From positions 62,001-126,000 of the forward strand of contig NZ_DF967528.1 of the NCBI RefSeq assembly GCF_000971475.1: 64,000 nt of DNA, read 5' to 3'. Made by a program: the position numbers and the translations under genes. The stretch comes from Sulfuricella sp. T08 (GTDB lineage Bacteria; Pseudomonadota; Gammaproteobacteria; Burkholderiales; Sulfuricellaceae). Positions 8,316-19,264 of this stretch are shown in pieces (the stretch's first letter is position 1; every line of letters begins with the position of its first letter). The notes under the pieces were generated by a model, which did no database searches, was not told where the DNA came from, and was given only the letters and a program-made list of their open reading frames with translations.

Positions 8316-9380
8316 TCAGACTTCCACCACGGGCACTCTGGCCGCCAGCGCGCACAGCAATTCGTAGCTGATGGTACCTGCCGCTGCCGCGATCTCCTCC
8401 ACCGGCAAACCCTCGCCCCACAAGACAACCGGGCTACCGATACCGGCTCCGGAAATACCGGTAAGATCGACGCACAGCATGTCCATCGACACCCGGCCCA
8501 AAATACGGCTGCGCTGGCCATTCACCAGTACCGGTGTGCCGGTCGGGGCATGCCGCGGATAACCGTCTGCATAGCCGCAGGCGACGATACCTGCACGAGT
8601 AGGCTGCTCTGCACGAAAAGTGGCGCCATAACCGACCGCTTCCCCCGCTGGCAGATCCTGCAATCCGATGATTGCACTAGTCAGAGTCATCACCGGCTTG
8701 AGATCAAGGCTTACTGCGCTGGTGTCGGCAAAGGGCGACGAGCCGTAAAGCATGATACCTGGTCGCACCCAGTCGCCGTGGGCTTGCGGAAAGCGCAGGA
8801 TGGCAGCGGAGTTGGCCAGGCTGCGTGGCGCGTCCAGACCCGTAGCGAGACGGTCGAAACAGGCAAGCTGGGCAGCGATACCCTGCACTTCGTCGGCGCA
8901 GGCAAAATGGGTCATCAGCGTGATCTGGCCAACCGAGCGCGCAGCCTGGAGGCGTTGCAGCGCGGCGCCAAAGGCTTCCGGCCTGAAGCCGAGCCGGTTC
9001 ATGCCGCTGTTGAGCTTGAGAAACACATTGATCTTGACAGGCAGTCCGGCCATTTCGAGCATTTCGATCTGTTCCTGGCAATGGATGACGCTGGCAAGAC
9101 GGTGTTCCGCCAATGTCGGCAGCTCGTCCGCGCTGAAAAAACCTTCCAGCAGCAGGATGGCCTGCTTGAAACCGGCCTCGCGCAGTGCCACTGCTTCACC
9201 CACATTGAGCACGGCGTAACCTTCGGCAGCTTCAAGCGCACGGGCCACCCGCAACATGCCATGGCCATAGCCATTGGCTTTGATCACGGCAATCGTTCTG
9301 GATTGAGGCGCGTGACCACGAACCACGCCAAAATTATGCTTAAGAGCCGAGAGATTGATTTTGGCCTGTAGCGGACGCAT
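8316..9380 (-). CDS. alr: Alanine racemase
   Basis: A 354-residue PLP enzyme interconverting L- and D-alanine for peptidoglycan. The PLP lysine is Lys34 in VIKANGYGHG, and the second catalytic region with the active Tyr is seen in AVGYGATF. Start chosen at 9380 (MRPLQAKINLSAL), four bases after the dnaB stop, which matches the family's usual N terminus; in-frame starts at 9401 and 9407 lie inside dnaB. The dnaB-alr pairing is common in Proteobacteria. Confidence 0.95.
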   Translation of the reverse strand: MRPLQAKINLSALKHNFGVVRGHAPQSRTIAVIKANGYGHGMLRVARALEAAEGYAVLNVGEAVALREAGFKQAILLLEGFFSADELPTLAEHRLASVIHCQEQIEMLEMAGLPVKINVFLKLNSGMNRLGFRPEAFGAALQRLQAARSVGQITLMTHFACADEVQGIAAQLACFDRLATGLDAPRSLANSAAILRFPQAHGDWVRPGIMLYGSSPFADTSAVSLDLKPVMTLTSAIIGLQDLPAGEAVGYGATFRAEQPTRAGIVACGYADGYPRHAPTGTPVLVNGQRSRILGRVSMDMLCVDLTGISGAGIGSPVVLWGEGLPVEEIAAAAGTISYELLCALAARVPVVEV

Positions 9381-9384
9381 AAGC

Positions 9385-10758
9385 CTAGTAACTGCCCCCA
9401 TGAGCATAATTCTCGAATCGGGTGTATTCGCCGAGGAAGGTCATGCGCACCGTGCCGATCGGCCCGTTACGCTGTTTGCCGATGATGATCTCGGCGATGC
9501 CCTTGTCCTGGGTGTCGGAGTTGTAGACTTCGTCGCGATAAATAAACAGGATCAGGTCGGCATCCTGCTCGATGGCGCCGGATTCGCGCAGATCCGACAT
9601 CACCGGGCGCTTGTTGGGGCGCTGTTCCAGGCTACGGTTGAGCTGCGACAGAGCCACCACCGGCACGTCCAGTTCCTTGGCCAGCGCCTTGAGGCCACGG
9701 GAAATTTCGGAAATCTCGGTTGCGCGATTTTCGTTGCCCCCTCCCTTGCCGCTTCCGCTCATCAATTGCAGGTAGTCGATCACGATCAGTCCCAACTTGC
9801 CGCACTGGCGATGCAGGCGACGAGCCCGCGCGCGCAGATCGAGAGAAGTCAGCGCGGCGCTTTCATCAATGAAGATGGGCGCGTCGTTGAGCTTGCCCAC
9901 CGCATAAGTGAGTTTCTGCCAGTCCTCGTCGAGCAGGCGGCCGGTGCGTATCCGATGCTGGTCGAGGCGGCCGATCGAACCGATCATCCGGGTTACCAGC
10001 TGCGCCCCGCCCATTTCCATACTGAAGACCGCCACCGGCAAGCCGGTTTGCATCGCGACGTTTTCTGCGATATTCAGGGAAAACGCGGTCTTGCCCATAC
10101 TCGGTCGGCCCGCGACGATAATCAGGTCGCCCCCCTGAAAGCCGGATGTTTTCTCGTCCAGGTCGGCGAAGCCGGTCGGGATGCCGGTCACATCGCTCGC
10201 ATTATCGCGCTGGAACAGCATGTCGATACGCTCCACCACCTGGGTCAGCAGCGGCTGAATCTCGACGAATCCCTGTTTGCCATGCGCACCCGCCTCGGCA
10301 ATCTCGAACACCTTTGCTTCGGCTTCATCGAGCAGTTGCGCCATCGAACGACCGGCGGGATTAAGCGCATCCTCGGCAATGCCGCTACCGACTTCGACCA
10401 GTTTGCGCAACACCGCACGCTCTCGCACGATCTCGGCATAGCGGCGGATATTGGCGGCGCTCGGCGTGTTTTGTGCCAGCGCGCCCAGATAAGCGAGGCC
10501 GCCCGCATCGACCAGCTTGGCGCTATTCTCCAGCGATTCCGCAATGGTGATTACATCCGCCGGCCTGTTGTGTTCCACCAGCTTGCTGATATGACGGTAA
10601 ATCAGGCGGTGGTCATGACGATAAAAATCCCCTTCGCTAACCAGGTCGGCAATCTTTTCCCATGCGCTGTTGTCGAGCAACAGGCCGCCCAGCACGGACT
10701 GCTCAGCCTCGACCGAATGGGGTGGCAGTTTTAGATTGTCAAGCTGTTGATCATTCAT
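9385..10758 (-). CDS. dnaB: Replicative DNA helicase DnaB
   Basis: A 457-residue hexameric helicase that unwinds DNA ahead of the replisome. N-terminal DnaB domain with PPHSVEAEQSVLGGLLLDN, RecA-type motor with Walker A GRPSMGKTAF and a VIDYLQLMSG Walker B, and the C-terminal QDADLILFIYRDEVY motif. No intein. The terminator at 10843-10871 isolates it from the ribosomal operon upstream, so it should have its own promoter in 10759-10842. Confidence 0.97.
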   Translation of the reverse strand: MNDQQLDNLKLPPHSVEAEQSVLGGLLLDNSAWEKIADLVSEGDFYRHDHRLIYRHISKLVEHNRPADVITIAESLENSAKLVDAGGLAYLGALAQNTPSAANIRRYAEIVRERAVLRKLVEVGSGIAEDALNPAGRSMAQLLDEAEAKVFEIAEAGAHGKQGFVEIQPLLTQVVERIDMLFQRDNASDVTGIPTGFADLDEKTSGFQGGDLIIVAGRPSMGKTAFSLNIAENVAMQTGLPVAVFSMEMGGAQLVTRMIGSIGRLDQHRIRTGRLLDEDWQKLTYAVGKLNDAPIFIDESAALTSLDLRARARRLHRQCGKLGLIVIDYLQLMSGSGKGGGNENRATEISEISRGLKALAKELDVPVVALSQLNRSLEQRPNKRPVMSDLRESGAIEQDADLILFIYRDEVYNSDTQDKGIAEIIIGKQRNGPIGTVRMTFLGEYTRFENYAHGGSY

Positions 10759-10842
10759 GGGAATTTATATCTGAGGAACCTGGCGGCAAGGAATAAAATC
10801 AAGTTGAAAGTATACTCAAATTAGCTCGAAACAGACACAAAG

Positions 10843-10871
10843 AAAAAGGGGCTGCAAGCAGCCCCTTTTTT
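10843..10871 (-). terminator. Intrinsic terminator of the rpsF-priB-rpsR-rplI operon
   Basis: Stem GGGGCTG/CAGCCCC (10848-10865) with a four-base loop, flanked by five A on the left (10843-10847) and six T on the right (10866-10871). On the minus strand the stem is followed by a U-run, as expected just after rplI ends at 10889. The symmetric A and T runs would also let it work in the other direction. Confidence 0.85.
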
Positions 10872-10888
10872 CCGAAACAACCTGAATC

Positions 10889-11338
10889 TCAGCTTTCGCC
10901 GAGCACGGTAACCGTGATGTTGGCAACCGCATCGTGATGCAGCGCAACAACAATCGGGTAATCACCGATCTGCTTGAGGTGGCCAGTAGGCATGCGGATA
11001 TCCGCCTTGGCTACTTCGAAGCCCATGGCATTCAGCGCTTCGGCAATATCGGTGTTGGTAACCGAACCAAACAGCCTGCCATCCACACCGGCCTTCTGGG
11101 AAATCTTGACTATCTGACCTTCCAGCTTCTCGGCGCGGGACTGGGCATCAGCAAGAATTGCAGCTTGCTGTTTTTCCAGTTCGGCGCGACGCACCTCGAA
11201 TTCAGCCTTGTTCTTTTCCGTGGCGCGCTTGGCTTTGCCTTGCGGGATCAGGAAATTGCGGCCGTAGCCGTCCTTGACTTTGACGATGTCGCCCAGTTGA
11301 CCGAGATTGACTACCTTTTCCAATAAAATTAATTGCAT
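10889..11338 (-). CDS. rplI: 50S ribosomal protein L9
   Basis: A 149-residue ribosomal protein with the N-terminal [19 protein letters not shown] and GYGRNFLIP signature, a long connecting helix and a C-terminal RNA-binding domain. Usual length for the family. Last gene of the S6-PriB-S18-L9 operon, 11 bases after rpsR. Confidence 0.98.
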   Translation of the reverse strand: MQLILLEKVVNLGQLGDIVKVKDGYGRNFLIPQGKAKRATEKNKAEFEVRRAELEKQQAAILADAQSRAEKLEGQIVKISQKAGVDGRLFGSVTNTDIAEALNAMGFEVAKADIRMPTGHLKQIGDYPIVVALHHDAVANITVTVLGES

Positions 11339-11349
11339 CTGGTGTCTCC

Positions 11350-11616
11350 TTAGTGCTGGTCAGTGTAGGGAATCAGGGCCAGGAAGCGGGCGCGCTTGAT
11401 TGCCGTGCCCAGCTGGCGCTGGTAGCGGGTTTTCGTACCGGTAATGCGGCACGGGATGATCTTGCCGTTTTCCGCGATGAAATCCTTCAGAATTTCGGTA
11501 TCCTTGTAATCGACTTCCTTGATACCTTCAGCGGTAAATTTGCAAAACTTGCGGCGCTTGAACATGCCGCCCCGATTGCTCGGCCGGGTCGGTTTTTTCG
11601 TAGTAGGACGTGGCAT
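11350..11616 (-). CDS. rpsR: 30S ribosomal protein S18
   Basis: An 88-residue S18 with the [10 protein letters not shown] and [11 protein letters not shown] core and the [16 protein letters not shown] end. The N-terminal 17 residues are basic and Pro/Arg-rich; translation from the internal Met18 (MFKRRKFC) is possible but the longer start sits in good operon spacing, two bases after priB. Confidence 0.97.
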   Translation of the reverse strand: MPRPTTKKPTRPSNRGGMFKRRKFCKFTAEGIKEVDYKDTEILKDFIAENGKIIPCRITGTKTRYQRQLGTAIKRARFLALIPYTDQH

Positions 11617-11618
11617 TT

Positions 11619-11924
11619 TTAACCTTTCTCAATCAATTCTATTCTATTCAAGTGCAACACCAGTTGCTGACTGTGCTGGCTCTTGCGTGCCAGGAAACCC
11701 GCTGCCTTGATACTGTCGCCAGCTTTCCAGCCGGCAACGACCTGAGCGGGATCACCCATCGCGATCACGGGTATTTCACATTCAACTTTGCGCTTGAACC
11801 CTGCCTCGATCTGCTCAGAAACATGACCTATTCTGAAAGCCATCAGGGGCAAACCGGCTGGGGTGTAACGCAAGGCATCCATCTCGGCGATCCGGCCAGT
11901 CAGGACAACCTGGTTGCAATTCAC
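11619..11924 (-). CDS. priB: Primosomal replication protein N, PriB
   Basis: A 101-residue single-stranded DNA-binding OB-fold protein that helps PriA restart stalled replication forks. Fold and position between rpsF and rpsR identify it (N-terminal [21 protein letters not shown]). The start codon is GTG and abuts the rpsF stop with no gap, so translation very likely depends on coupling to rpsF. Confidence 0.93.
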   Translation of the reverse strand: MNCNQVVLTGRIAEMDALRYTPAGLPLMAFRIGHVSEQIEAGFKRKVECEIPVIAMGDPAQVVAGWKAGDSIKAAGFLARKSQHSQQLVLHLNRIELIEKG

Positions 11925-12338
11925 TTAGGCTGCAGCTTCCTGGGTGGCGGGCGCCTCGACCGGGGTTTCCACGGCTACAGGAGCTACAGGGGCTACAGGA
12001 GTTTCCGTGAAGCGGGCCCGGTCTTCCCTCATCATCGGCGAAGGCGTGATTACTGCTTCCTTCACTTTGATGGTCAGGTGGCGCAGAACCGCATCGTTGA
12101 ACTTGAATGCATGATCGAGTTCGTCCAGAGTTTCCTGGTCACACTCGATGTTCATCAGCACATAGTGTGCCTTGTGCATCTTCTGGATCGGGTAGGCCAT
12201 CTGGCGGCGACCCCAGTCTTCGAGACGATGGATCTGGCCGCTCTTGGCGGTAATCAGGGCGCGATAGCGCTCGATCATGGCGGGCACTTGCTCGCTCTGA
12301 TCGGGGTGAACGATGAAAACTATTTCGTAATGTCGCAT
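11925..12338 (-). CDS. rpsF: 30S ribosomal protein S6
   Basis: A 137-residue S6 ([36 protein letters not shown]). The family core ends near residue 95; after it comes a tail of about 40 residues rich in Pro, Ala, Val and Glu with short [10 protein letters not shown] repeats, encoded by a GGAGCTACAG-like repeated DNA segment near 11960-12005. First gene of the operon, with a structured leader just upstream. Confidence 0.97.
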   Translation of the reverse strand: MRHYEIVFIVHPDQSEQVPAMIERYRALITAKSGQIHRLEDWGRRQMAYPIQKMHKAHYVLMNIECDQETLDELDHAFKFNDAVLRHLTIKVKEAVITPSPMMREDRARFTETPVAPVAPVAVETPVEAPATQEAAA

Positions 12339-12360
12339 GCATGCTCCTTATGGATATAAA

Positions 12361-12385
12361 CCTCCCGCCATGCGGGACGGTGAGG
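12361..12385 (-). promoter_or_regulatory. Candidate S6:S18 autoregulatory leader motif
   Basis: In the rpsF leader RNA, a stem CCCGC/GCGGG with loop AUG sits on a lower CCU/AGG stem, with a one-sided 5' bulge CACCGU containing CCG. Known S6:S18 mRNA motifs recognise a hairpin with a CCG bulge ahead of rpsF, and this one lies 22 bases before the rpsF start. The fold is read by eye; a role in feedback repression is inferred from the family. Confidence 0.55.
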
Positions 12386-12429
12386 CAAGGTGGAAAAGCC
12401 GAACAGTTTAATGAAAATCGGCTGAAAAA

Positions 12430-13167
12430 TCAAATACGATTGCGCTGACGTCGTGTTTCATACAGGCAAATACCGCTGGCGACGGAAACGTTCAGACTTT
12501 CCACGCTGCCGAACATCGGGATGCGGATCAGCTGGTCGCAGGTTTCACGGGTAAGGCGGCGCAGTCCTTCGCCCTCGGCGCCCAGCACCCAGGCGGTCGG
12601 GCCTTCGAGCTTGGCGGAGAAAAGATCAGTCTCGGCCTCGCCTGCTGCACCGACCACCCAGACGCCGGCCTCCTTGATCTCGCGCAGGCTACGGGCGAGA
12701 TTGGTGACAGTGACGAATGGCACGGTTTCGGCCGCACCACTGGCGACTTTGCGCACCGTGGCATTGAGCCCGGCGGCTCGGTCTTTCGGCACGACGACGG
12801 CATGCGCACCCATCGCGTCAGCCACGCGCAGGCAGGCCCCCAAGTTGTGCGGGTCCTGCACGCCATCCAGCACCAGCAATAGCGCCGGTTCTTTTAGATT
12901 CTCCAGCACATCGAACACGTCGTGGTATTCCCGCGCCACTGCGACCTTGGCCACTACGCCTTGGTGCTTGTCGTTGCCGGCCATGCCGTCGAGACGGTGA
13001 CGTTCCATGAAGATGACACGCACGCCCTGCTCTTCGGCCAGTTGCAGCAGGTCGCGGGCACGTGGGTCCTGCCGCTCCCGGTGCAGGTAGATTTCAGTTA
13101 CGCTTTTCGCATCTTGCCGGATGCGGCTGACGACGGCATGAAAGCCGTAAATGAAATTGTCGGCCAT
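12430..13167 (-). CDS. rlmB: 23S rRNA (guanosine-2251-2'-O)-methyltransferase RlmB
   Basis: A 245-residue SpoU-class methyltransferase that modifies G2251 in the ribosomal P-site loop. N-terminal substrate-binding domain ([12 protein letters not shown]), then the knotted SAM site with [22 protein letters not shown] and [14 protein letters not shown]. The start abuts the rnr stop with no gap, so it is coupled to rnr, as in many Proteobacteria. Confidence 0.96.
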   Translation of the reverse strand: MADNFIYGFHAVVSRIRQDAKSVTEIYLHRERQDPRARDLLQLAEEQGVRVIFMERHRLDGMAGNDKHQGVVAKVAVAREYHDVFDVLENLKEPALLLVLDGVQDPHNLGACLRVADAMGAHAVVVPKDRAAGLNATVRKVASGAAETVPFVTVTNLARSLREIKEAGVWVVGAAGEAETDLFSAKLEGPTAWVLGAEGEGLRRLTRETCDQLIRIPMFGSVESLNVSVASGICLYETRRQRNRI

Positions 13168-15528
13168 TTAGTGCGCGGGCTTCCGTTTGCGGCGGGGTTT
13201 CTTGCCACTTTCCTCCACCTTGGGGGCTGGCCCCCTGCCGCCTTCTTTTTCCCGCGTTCCTTTAGCAGCACGCGTAGCAGCGCGCGGCTTGCCGCCCGCC
13301 GTTTCCCTGGGCGTATGCTGCCTGCCCGATAACGGCCCTTTGACGACAGGCTCCGCCATGACGAAGTCGATCTTGGTGGTTTCGAGATCGACCTTCACCA
13401 CCTTGACCTTCAGCCGGTCGCCCAGCCGGAAGCGCTGGCCGGTTCGCTCGCCCAGCAACTGGTGCTTGGCGGCATCGAAATGAAAATAATCGCTGCCCAG
13501 CTCGGTGATATGCACCAGGCCTTCGACATAGATGTTGTCGAGCGCGACAAACACGCCGAAGCCGGTGACGCTGGCGACGGTGCCGTCGAAAGTCTCGCCC
13601 ACCTTGTCCTGCATGTAGAAGCACTTGAGCCAGTCGTTGACGTCGCGTGTCGCCTCATCGGCACGGCGCTCGGTCTGGGAACAGTGGATGCCCAGTTCCG
13701 CCCATTTTCCGGGTTTGTATTTTTCGCCATTCAGCACGGCCTTGATGGCGCGGTGCACCAGCAGATCAGGATAGCGGCGAATCGGCGAAGTGAAATGGGT
13801 GTAGGACTCGTAGGCCAGGCCGAAATGACCGACATTGTCAGGACTGTAGACCGCCTGCCGCAACGAGCGCAGCATGACCGTTTGCAGCAACTGCTCGTCC
13901 GGCCGCCCTTTGACCTTGGACAGCAGCTTGGCGTAGTCCTTGGCGTGGGGATCGTCGCCGCCGGCCAGAGGCAAGCCGAACTCCTTGAGAAATTCGCGCA
14001 GCCCTTCGAGCTTCTCCGGGGTCGGACCCTCGTGGATGCGGTATAGGGTCGGGTGCTCGTTCTTCTGCAGGAAATCCGAGGCGCACACGTTGGCCGCCAG
14101 CATGCATTCCTCGATCACGCGGTGGGCATCGTTGCGATGCACCGGCACAATGCGCTCGATCTTGCCCTGATCGTTGAAAATCATCTGGGTTTCGATAGTC
14201 TCGAAATCGATCGCGCCGCGTTTCCCGCGCGCCTTGAGCAGCACCTTGAACAGCTTGTGCAGCTCCTGGACGTGCGGCAACTGGTCCTTGTGCTCATTGG
14301 CTTCCTTGCCCTTGGGGTCGGCTAGCATTGCCGCCACCGTGGTGTAGGTAAAGCGCTGGTGCGAGTTCATCACCGCCGGGTAGAACTTGTATTTCTTGAT
14401 ATCGCCGTTGCCGCTGATGTCCATCTCGCACACCATGCACAGCCGTTCGACGTGGGGGTTGAGCGAACACAGGCCGTTGGACAATTCCTCCGGCAACATC
14501 GGGATGACACGACGCGGAAAGTACACCGAGTTGCCGCGGTCGAACGCTTCCAGATCGAGTGCATCCTTGGGCTGAACGTAATGACTGACGTCGGCGATCG
14601 CCACGTACAGCTTCCAGCCGCCCTTGCTCAGTATCTTCCAGCCCTTGTCCAGCGGCCGGCAGAACACGGCGTCGTCGAAATCGCGGGCGGTCTCGCCGTC
14701 GATGGTTACCAGCGGCAGCTCGCGCAGATCTTCGCGCCCTGCCATGTCCTTTTTCAACACTTTCGGAGAGAATTTCTTCGCCAGATGCTCCACCTCGGGT
14801 GGAAACACATGCGGCAAATCGTGCTTACGCAGCGCGATTTCGATTTCCATGCCGGGGTCGGTGTAATTGCCGAGAATTTCCACGACCTGTCCAACCGGCT
14901 TGATATGCTTGCTCGGTTGCTCGATGATTTCTATCATCACCACCTGGCCGGGCTGAGCCCCCATATCGCCACCGGGAGGAATCAGGAAGTCCTGACTGAT
15001 ACGCTTGTTTTCAGCCACCGCGAACAGAATGCCATGCTCGTTGAAAAGTCGGCCCACGATGCGCGTGTTGACGCGCTCCAGCACCTCGACAATGCTGCCT
15101 TCAGGACGTCCGCGCCTATCCTCACCGATGATACGTGCCATCACGTGGTCGCCGTGCAACACTTTCTGCATCTGGCTCGGGCCCAGGAACAGATCCTCTC
15201 CGCCATCATCAGGCACCAGGAAGCCGAAGCCGTCCTTGTGTCCCTGCACCCTGCCCTTAATCAGGTCAAGCTTGTCCACCACGCAAACTTCATGCTTGCG
15301 ATTGCGCATGATCTGGCCGTCGCGCTCCATCGCCCTGAGACGGCGACTGAAGACATCCACCTCGTCTTCCTGAATTTCCAGGATCTTGGCCAGTTTATTC
15401 TCGGCGACTGGAGCGCCCTGCTCGGTGAGGAGTTGCAGAATATATTCCCGGCTCGGCAACGGATGCTCATACTGAGCACGCTCACGTTCGAGGAAGGGGT
15501 CTTTGGATCTTATTTTCTTCGTTGACAA
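13168..15528 (-). CDS. rnr: Ribonuclease R
   Basis: A 786-residue 3'-5' exoribonuclease that degrades structured RNA. Winged-helix start (ERAQYEHPLPSREYILQLL), cold-shock domains, RNB catalytic domain with the Asp cluster TARDFDDAVF, S1 domain (DGTVASVTGFGVFVALDN), and a basic Lys/Arg-rich tail. The only start compatible with the N terminus is TTG at 15528, preceded by GGAAAG at a good distance. This TTG lies within the -35 box of the divergent tRNA-Leu promoter. Confidence 0.95.
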   Translation of the reverse strand: MSTKKIRSKDPFLERERAQYEHPLPSREYILQLLTEQGAPVAENKLAKILEIQEDEVDVFSRRLRAMERDGQIMRNRKHEVCVVDKLDLIKGRVQGHKDGFGFLVPDDGGEDLFLGPSQMQKVLHGDHVMARIIGEDRRGRPEGSIVEVLERVNTRIVGRLFNEHGILFAVAENKRISQDFLIPPGGDMGAQPGQVVMIEIIEQPSKHIKPVGQVVEILGNYTDPGMEIEIALRKHDLPHVFPPEVEHLAKKFSPKVLKKDMAGREDLRELPLVTIDGETARDFDDAVFCRPLDKGWKILSKGGWKLYVAIADVSHYVQPKDALDLEAFDRGNSVYFPRRVIPMLPEELSNGLCSLNPHVERLCMVCEMDISGNGDIKKYKFYPAVMNSHQRFTYTTVAAMLADPKGKEANEHKDQLPHVQELHKLFKVLLKARGKRGAIDFETIETQMIFNDQGKIERIVPVHRNDAHRVIEECMLAANVCASDFLQKNEHPTLYRIHEGPTPEKLEGLREFLKEFGLPLAGGDDPHAKDYAKLLSKVKGRPDEQLLQTVMLRSLRQAVYSPDNVGHFGLAYESYTHFTSPIRRYPDLLVHRAIKAVLNGEKYKPGKWAELGIHCSQTERRADEATRDVNDWLKCFYMQDKVGETFDGTVASVTGFGVFVALDNIYVEGLVHITELGSDYFHFDAAKHQLLGERTGQRFRLGDRLKVKVVKVDLETTKIDFVMAEPVVKGPLSGRQHTPRETAGGKPRAATRAAKGTREKEGGRGPAPKVEESGKKPRRKRKPAH

Positions 15529-15550
15529 AATATCACTTTCCTATTAAAGT
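15522..15550 (+). promoter_or_regulatory. Promoter of tRNA-Leu, overlapping the rnr start codon
   Basis: Perfect TTGACA (15522-15527), 17-base spacer, then TAAAGT (15545-15550) as -10. Transcription would start near 15557, about ten bases before the mature tRNA. The -35 box overlaps the first codon of rnr on the other strand, and the spacer contains the rnr ribosome site. Confidence 0.65.
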
Positions 15551-15567
15551 TCGGCCTTCTTGATTTA

Positions 15568-15652
15568 GCCCAGATGGCGGAATTGGTAGACGCGCACGGT
15601 TCAGGTCCGTGTGCCGCAAGGTGTGGAGGTTCGAGTCCTCTTCTGGGCACCA
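15568..15652 (+). tRNA. tRNA-Leu, anticodon CAG
   Basis: An 85-base class II tRNA with encoded CCA. Acceptor stem GCCCAGA/TCTGGGC, D-loop with AATTGGTAGA, anticodon stem CACGG/CCGTG around loop TTCAGGT (anticodon CAG at 15602-15604), a variable arm, and T arm GGTTCGAGTCC. Reads CUG, the main leucine codon in this GC-rich sequence. Confidence 0.97.
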
Positions 15653-15658
15653 AACATG

Positions 15659-15690
15659 AAAGGGCGGGTTCTTCGAACCCGCCCTTTTTC
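15659..15690 (+). terminator. Intrinsic terminator after tRNA-Leu
   Basis: An 11-bp perfect stem AGGGCGGGTTC/GAACCCGCCCT (15661-15671, 15675-15685) with a three-base loop, followed by a T-run (15685-15689). It lies seven bases after the CCA end. It could also weakly stop purA transcription from the other side. Confidence 0.9.
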
Positions 15691-15692
15691 TT

Positions 15693-18187
<2,495 letters not shown>

Positions 18188-18189
18188 GA

Positions 18190-18375
18190 TCAATTCATCA
18201 GATATAGCAGCAGCAAGCCGCCCAACATCGAAGTCAGTCCAACGAAGCGCAATTGCCCGTCGGACATTTCAGTCATTTTTCGAAAAGTTTCACGCCAAAG
18301 GGTTGGCGCAAGAAAAGGCAAAACCCCTTCCAGCACGAGCATCAGCGCCAAGGCGGCAAGCAGGCTGGTTTTCAC
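18190..18375 (-). CDS. DUF2065 (YjeT-like) inner-membrane protein
   Basis: A 61-residue protein with two hydrophobic helices (about 4-24 and 44-60) separated by a short polar loop with WRETFRKMTEM and RFVGL. Size and position between hflC and hisZ/purA match the DUF2065/YjeT family, whose function is unknown. Confidence 0.9.
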   Translation of the reverse strand: MKTSLLAALALMLVLEGVLPFLAPTLWRETFRKMTEMSDGQLRFVGLTSMLGGLLLLYLMN

Positions 18376-18397
18376 GGATTATACCGAATCAGGCGCT

Positions 18398-19264
18398 TTA
18401 TTTGCCCGGAGACTTCAGGTATTTAAAGAACTCCGAACTGGGATCCAGCACCATCACGTCGCTCTTGTTCTTGAAGCTCTGCCGGTAGGCTTCCATGCTT
18501 CGGTAGAAAGCGTAAAACTCCGGATTCTGACCAAATGCTTCGGCATAAATCGACGCCGCCTTGGCATCCCCTTCACCCTTGGTGCGCTGTGCATCGCGAT
18601 ACGCTTCGGCGAGGATAATCTCACGCTGACGGTCGGCATCGGCACGAATTTTCTCCGCTTCGCCGGCACCGGTCGAACGCAGTTCGTTGGCAACCCGCTT
18701 GCGCTCGGCCTCCATGCGCTGGTAAACCGACTCGCTCACTTCCTGTGGCAGATCCACCCGTTTAATCCGCACGTCAAGCACCTGAACACCGATTGTACGC
18801 GCATCGGCATCAGCCTTCTGACGCAAAATCTCCATGATCTGGTCGCGCTGCCCGGAAACCACATCATGCACGGTACGCTTGCCAAATTCGGCGCGCAGAC
18901 CGTCGTTGATGGTCTGCGACAAGCGCAGGTGGGCACGCGTCTCGTCGCCGCCGACGCTGACGTAGTACTGTTTGACGTCAACCACGCGCCATTTGACGAA
19001 GGAATCCACCAGCACGTTCTTCTTTTCCGAAGTAATGAAGCGCTCCGGCTCGGCAGAGGTCAGGGTGAGTACGCGAGTATCGAAAATCCGTACATTTTGC
19101 AATAACGGCACCTTGAAATACAAGCCGGGCTCTTTTTTCACCGAGATCACTTCGCCCAGCTGAAAAACAATCGCATTCTGGCGCTGATCAACGGTGAACA
19201 TGGTCAGGCTGAGCAGAATAAAAACTGCGATCAGTCCGGTCATGATGGCATTAAGATGTTTCAT
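18398..19264 (-). CDS. hflC: Modulator of FtsH protease HflC
   Basis: A 288-residue SPFH/band-7 protein with one N-terminal membrane helix (LIAVFILLSLTMFTV). HflK and HflC form a periplasmic-facing cage that encloses FtsH. The start overlaps the hflK stop by ATGA, giving coupled synthesis of the two partners. Confidence 0.97.
   Translation of the reverse strand: MKHLNAIMTGLIAVFILLSLTMFTVDQRQNAIVFQLGEVISVKKEPGLYFKVPLLQNVRIFDTRVLTLTSAEPERFITSEKKNVLVDSFVKWRVVDVKQYYVSVGGDETRAHLRLSQTINDGLRAEFGKRTVHDVVSGQRDQIMEILRQKADADARTIGVQVLDVRIKRVDLPQEVSESVYQRMEAERKRVANELRSTGAGEAEKIRADADRQREIILAEAYRDAQRTKGEGDAKAASIYAEAFGQNPEFYAFYRSMEAYRQSFKNKSDVMVLDPSSEFFKYLKSPGK

Noticed and set aside
8262-10734. Two long plus-strand frames (369 and 459 codons) opposite alr/radA and dnaB
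   Set aside because: They mirror well-identified minus-strand genes, have no family content or ribosome site, and arise from GC-rich codon structure.
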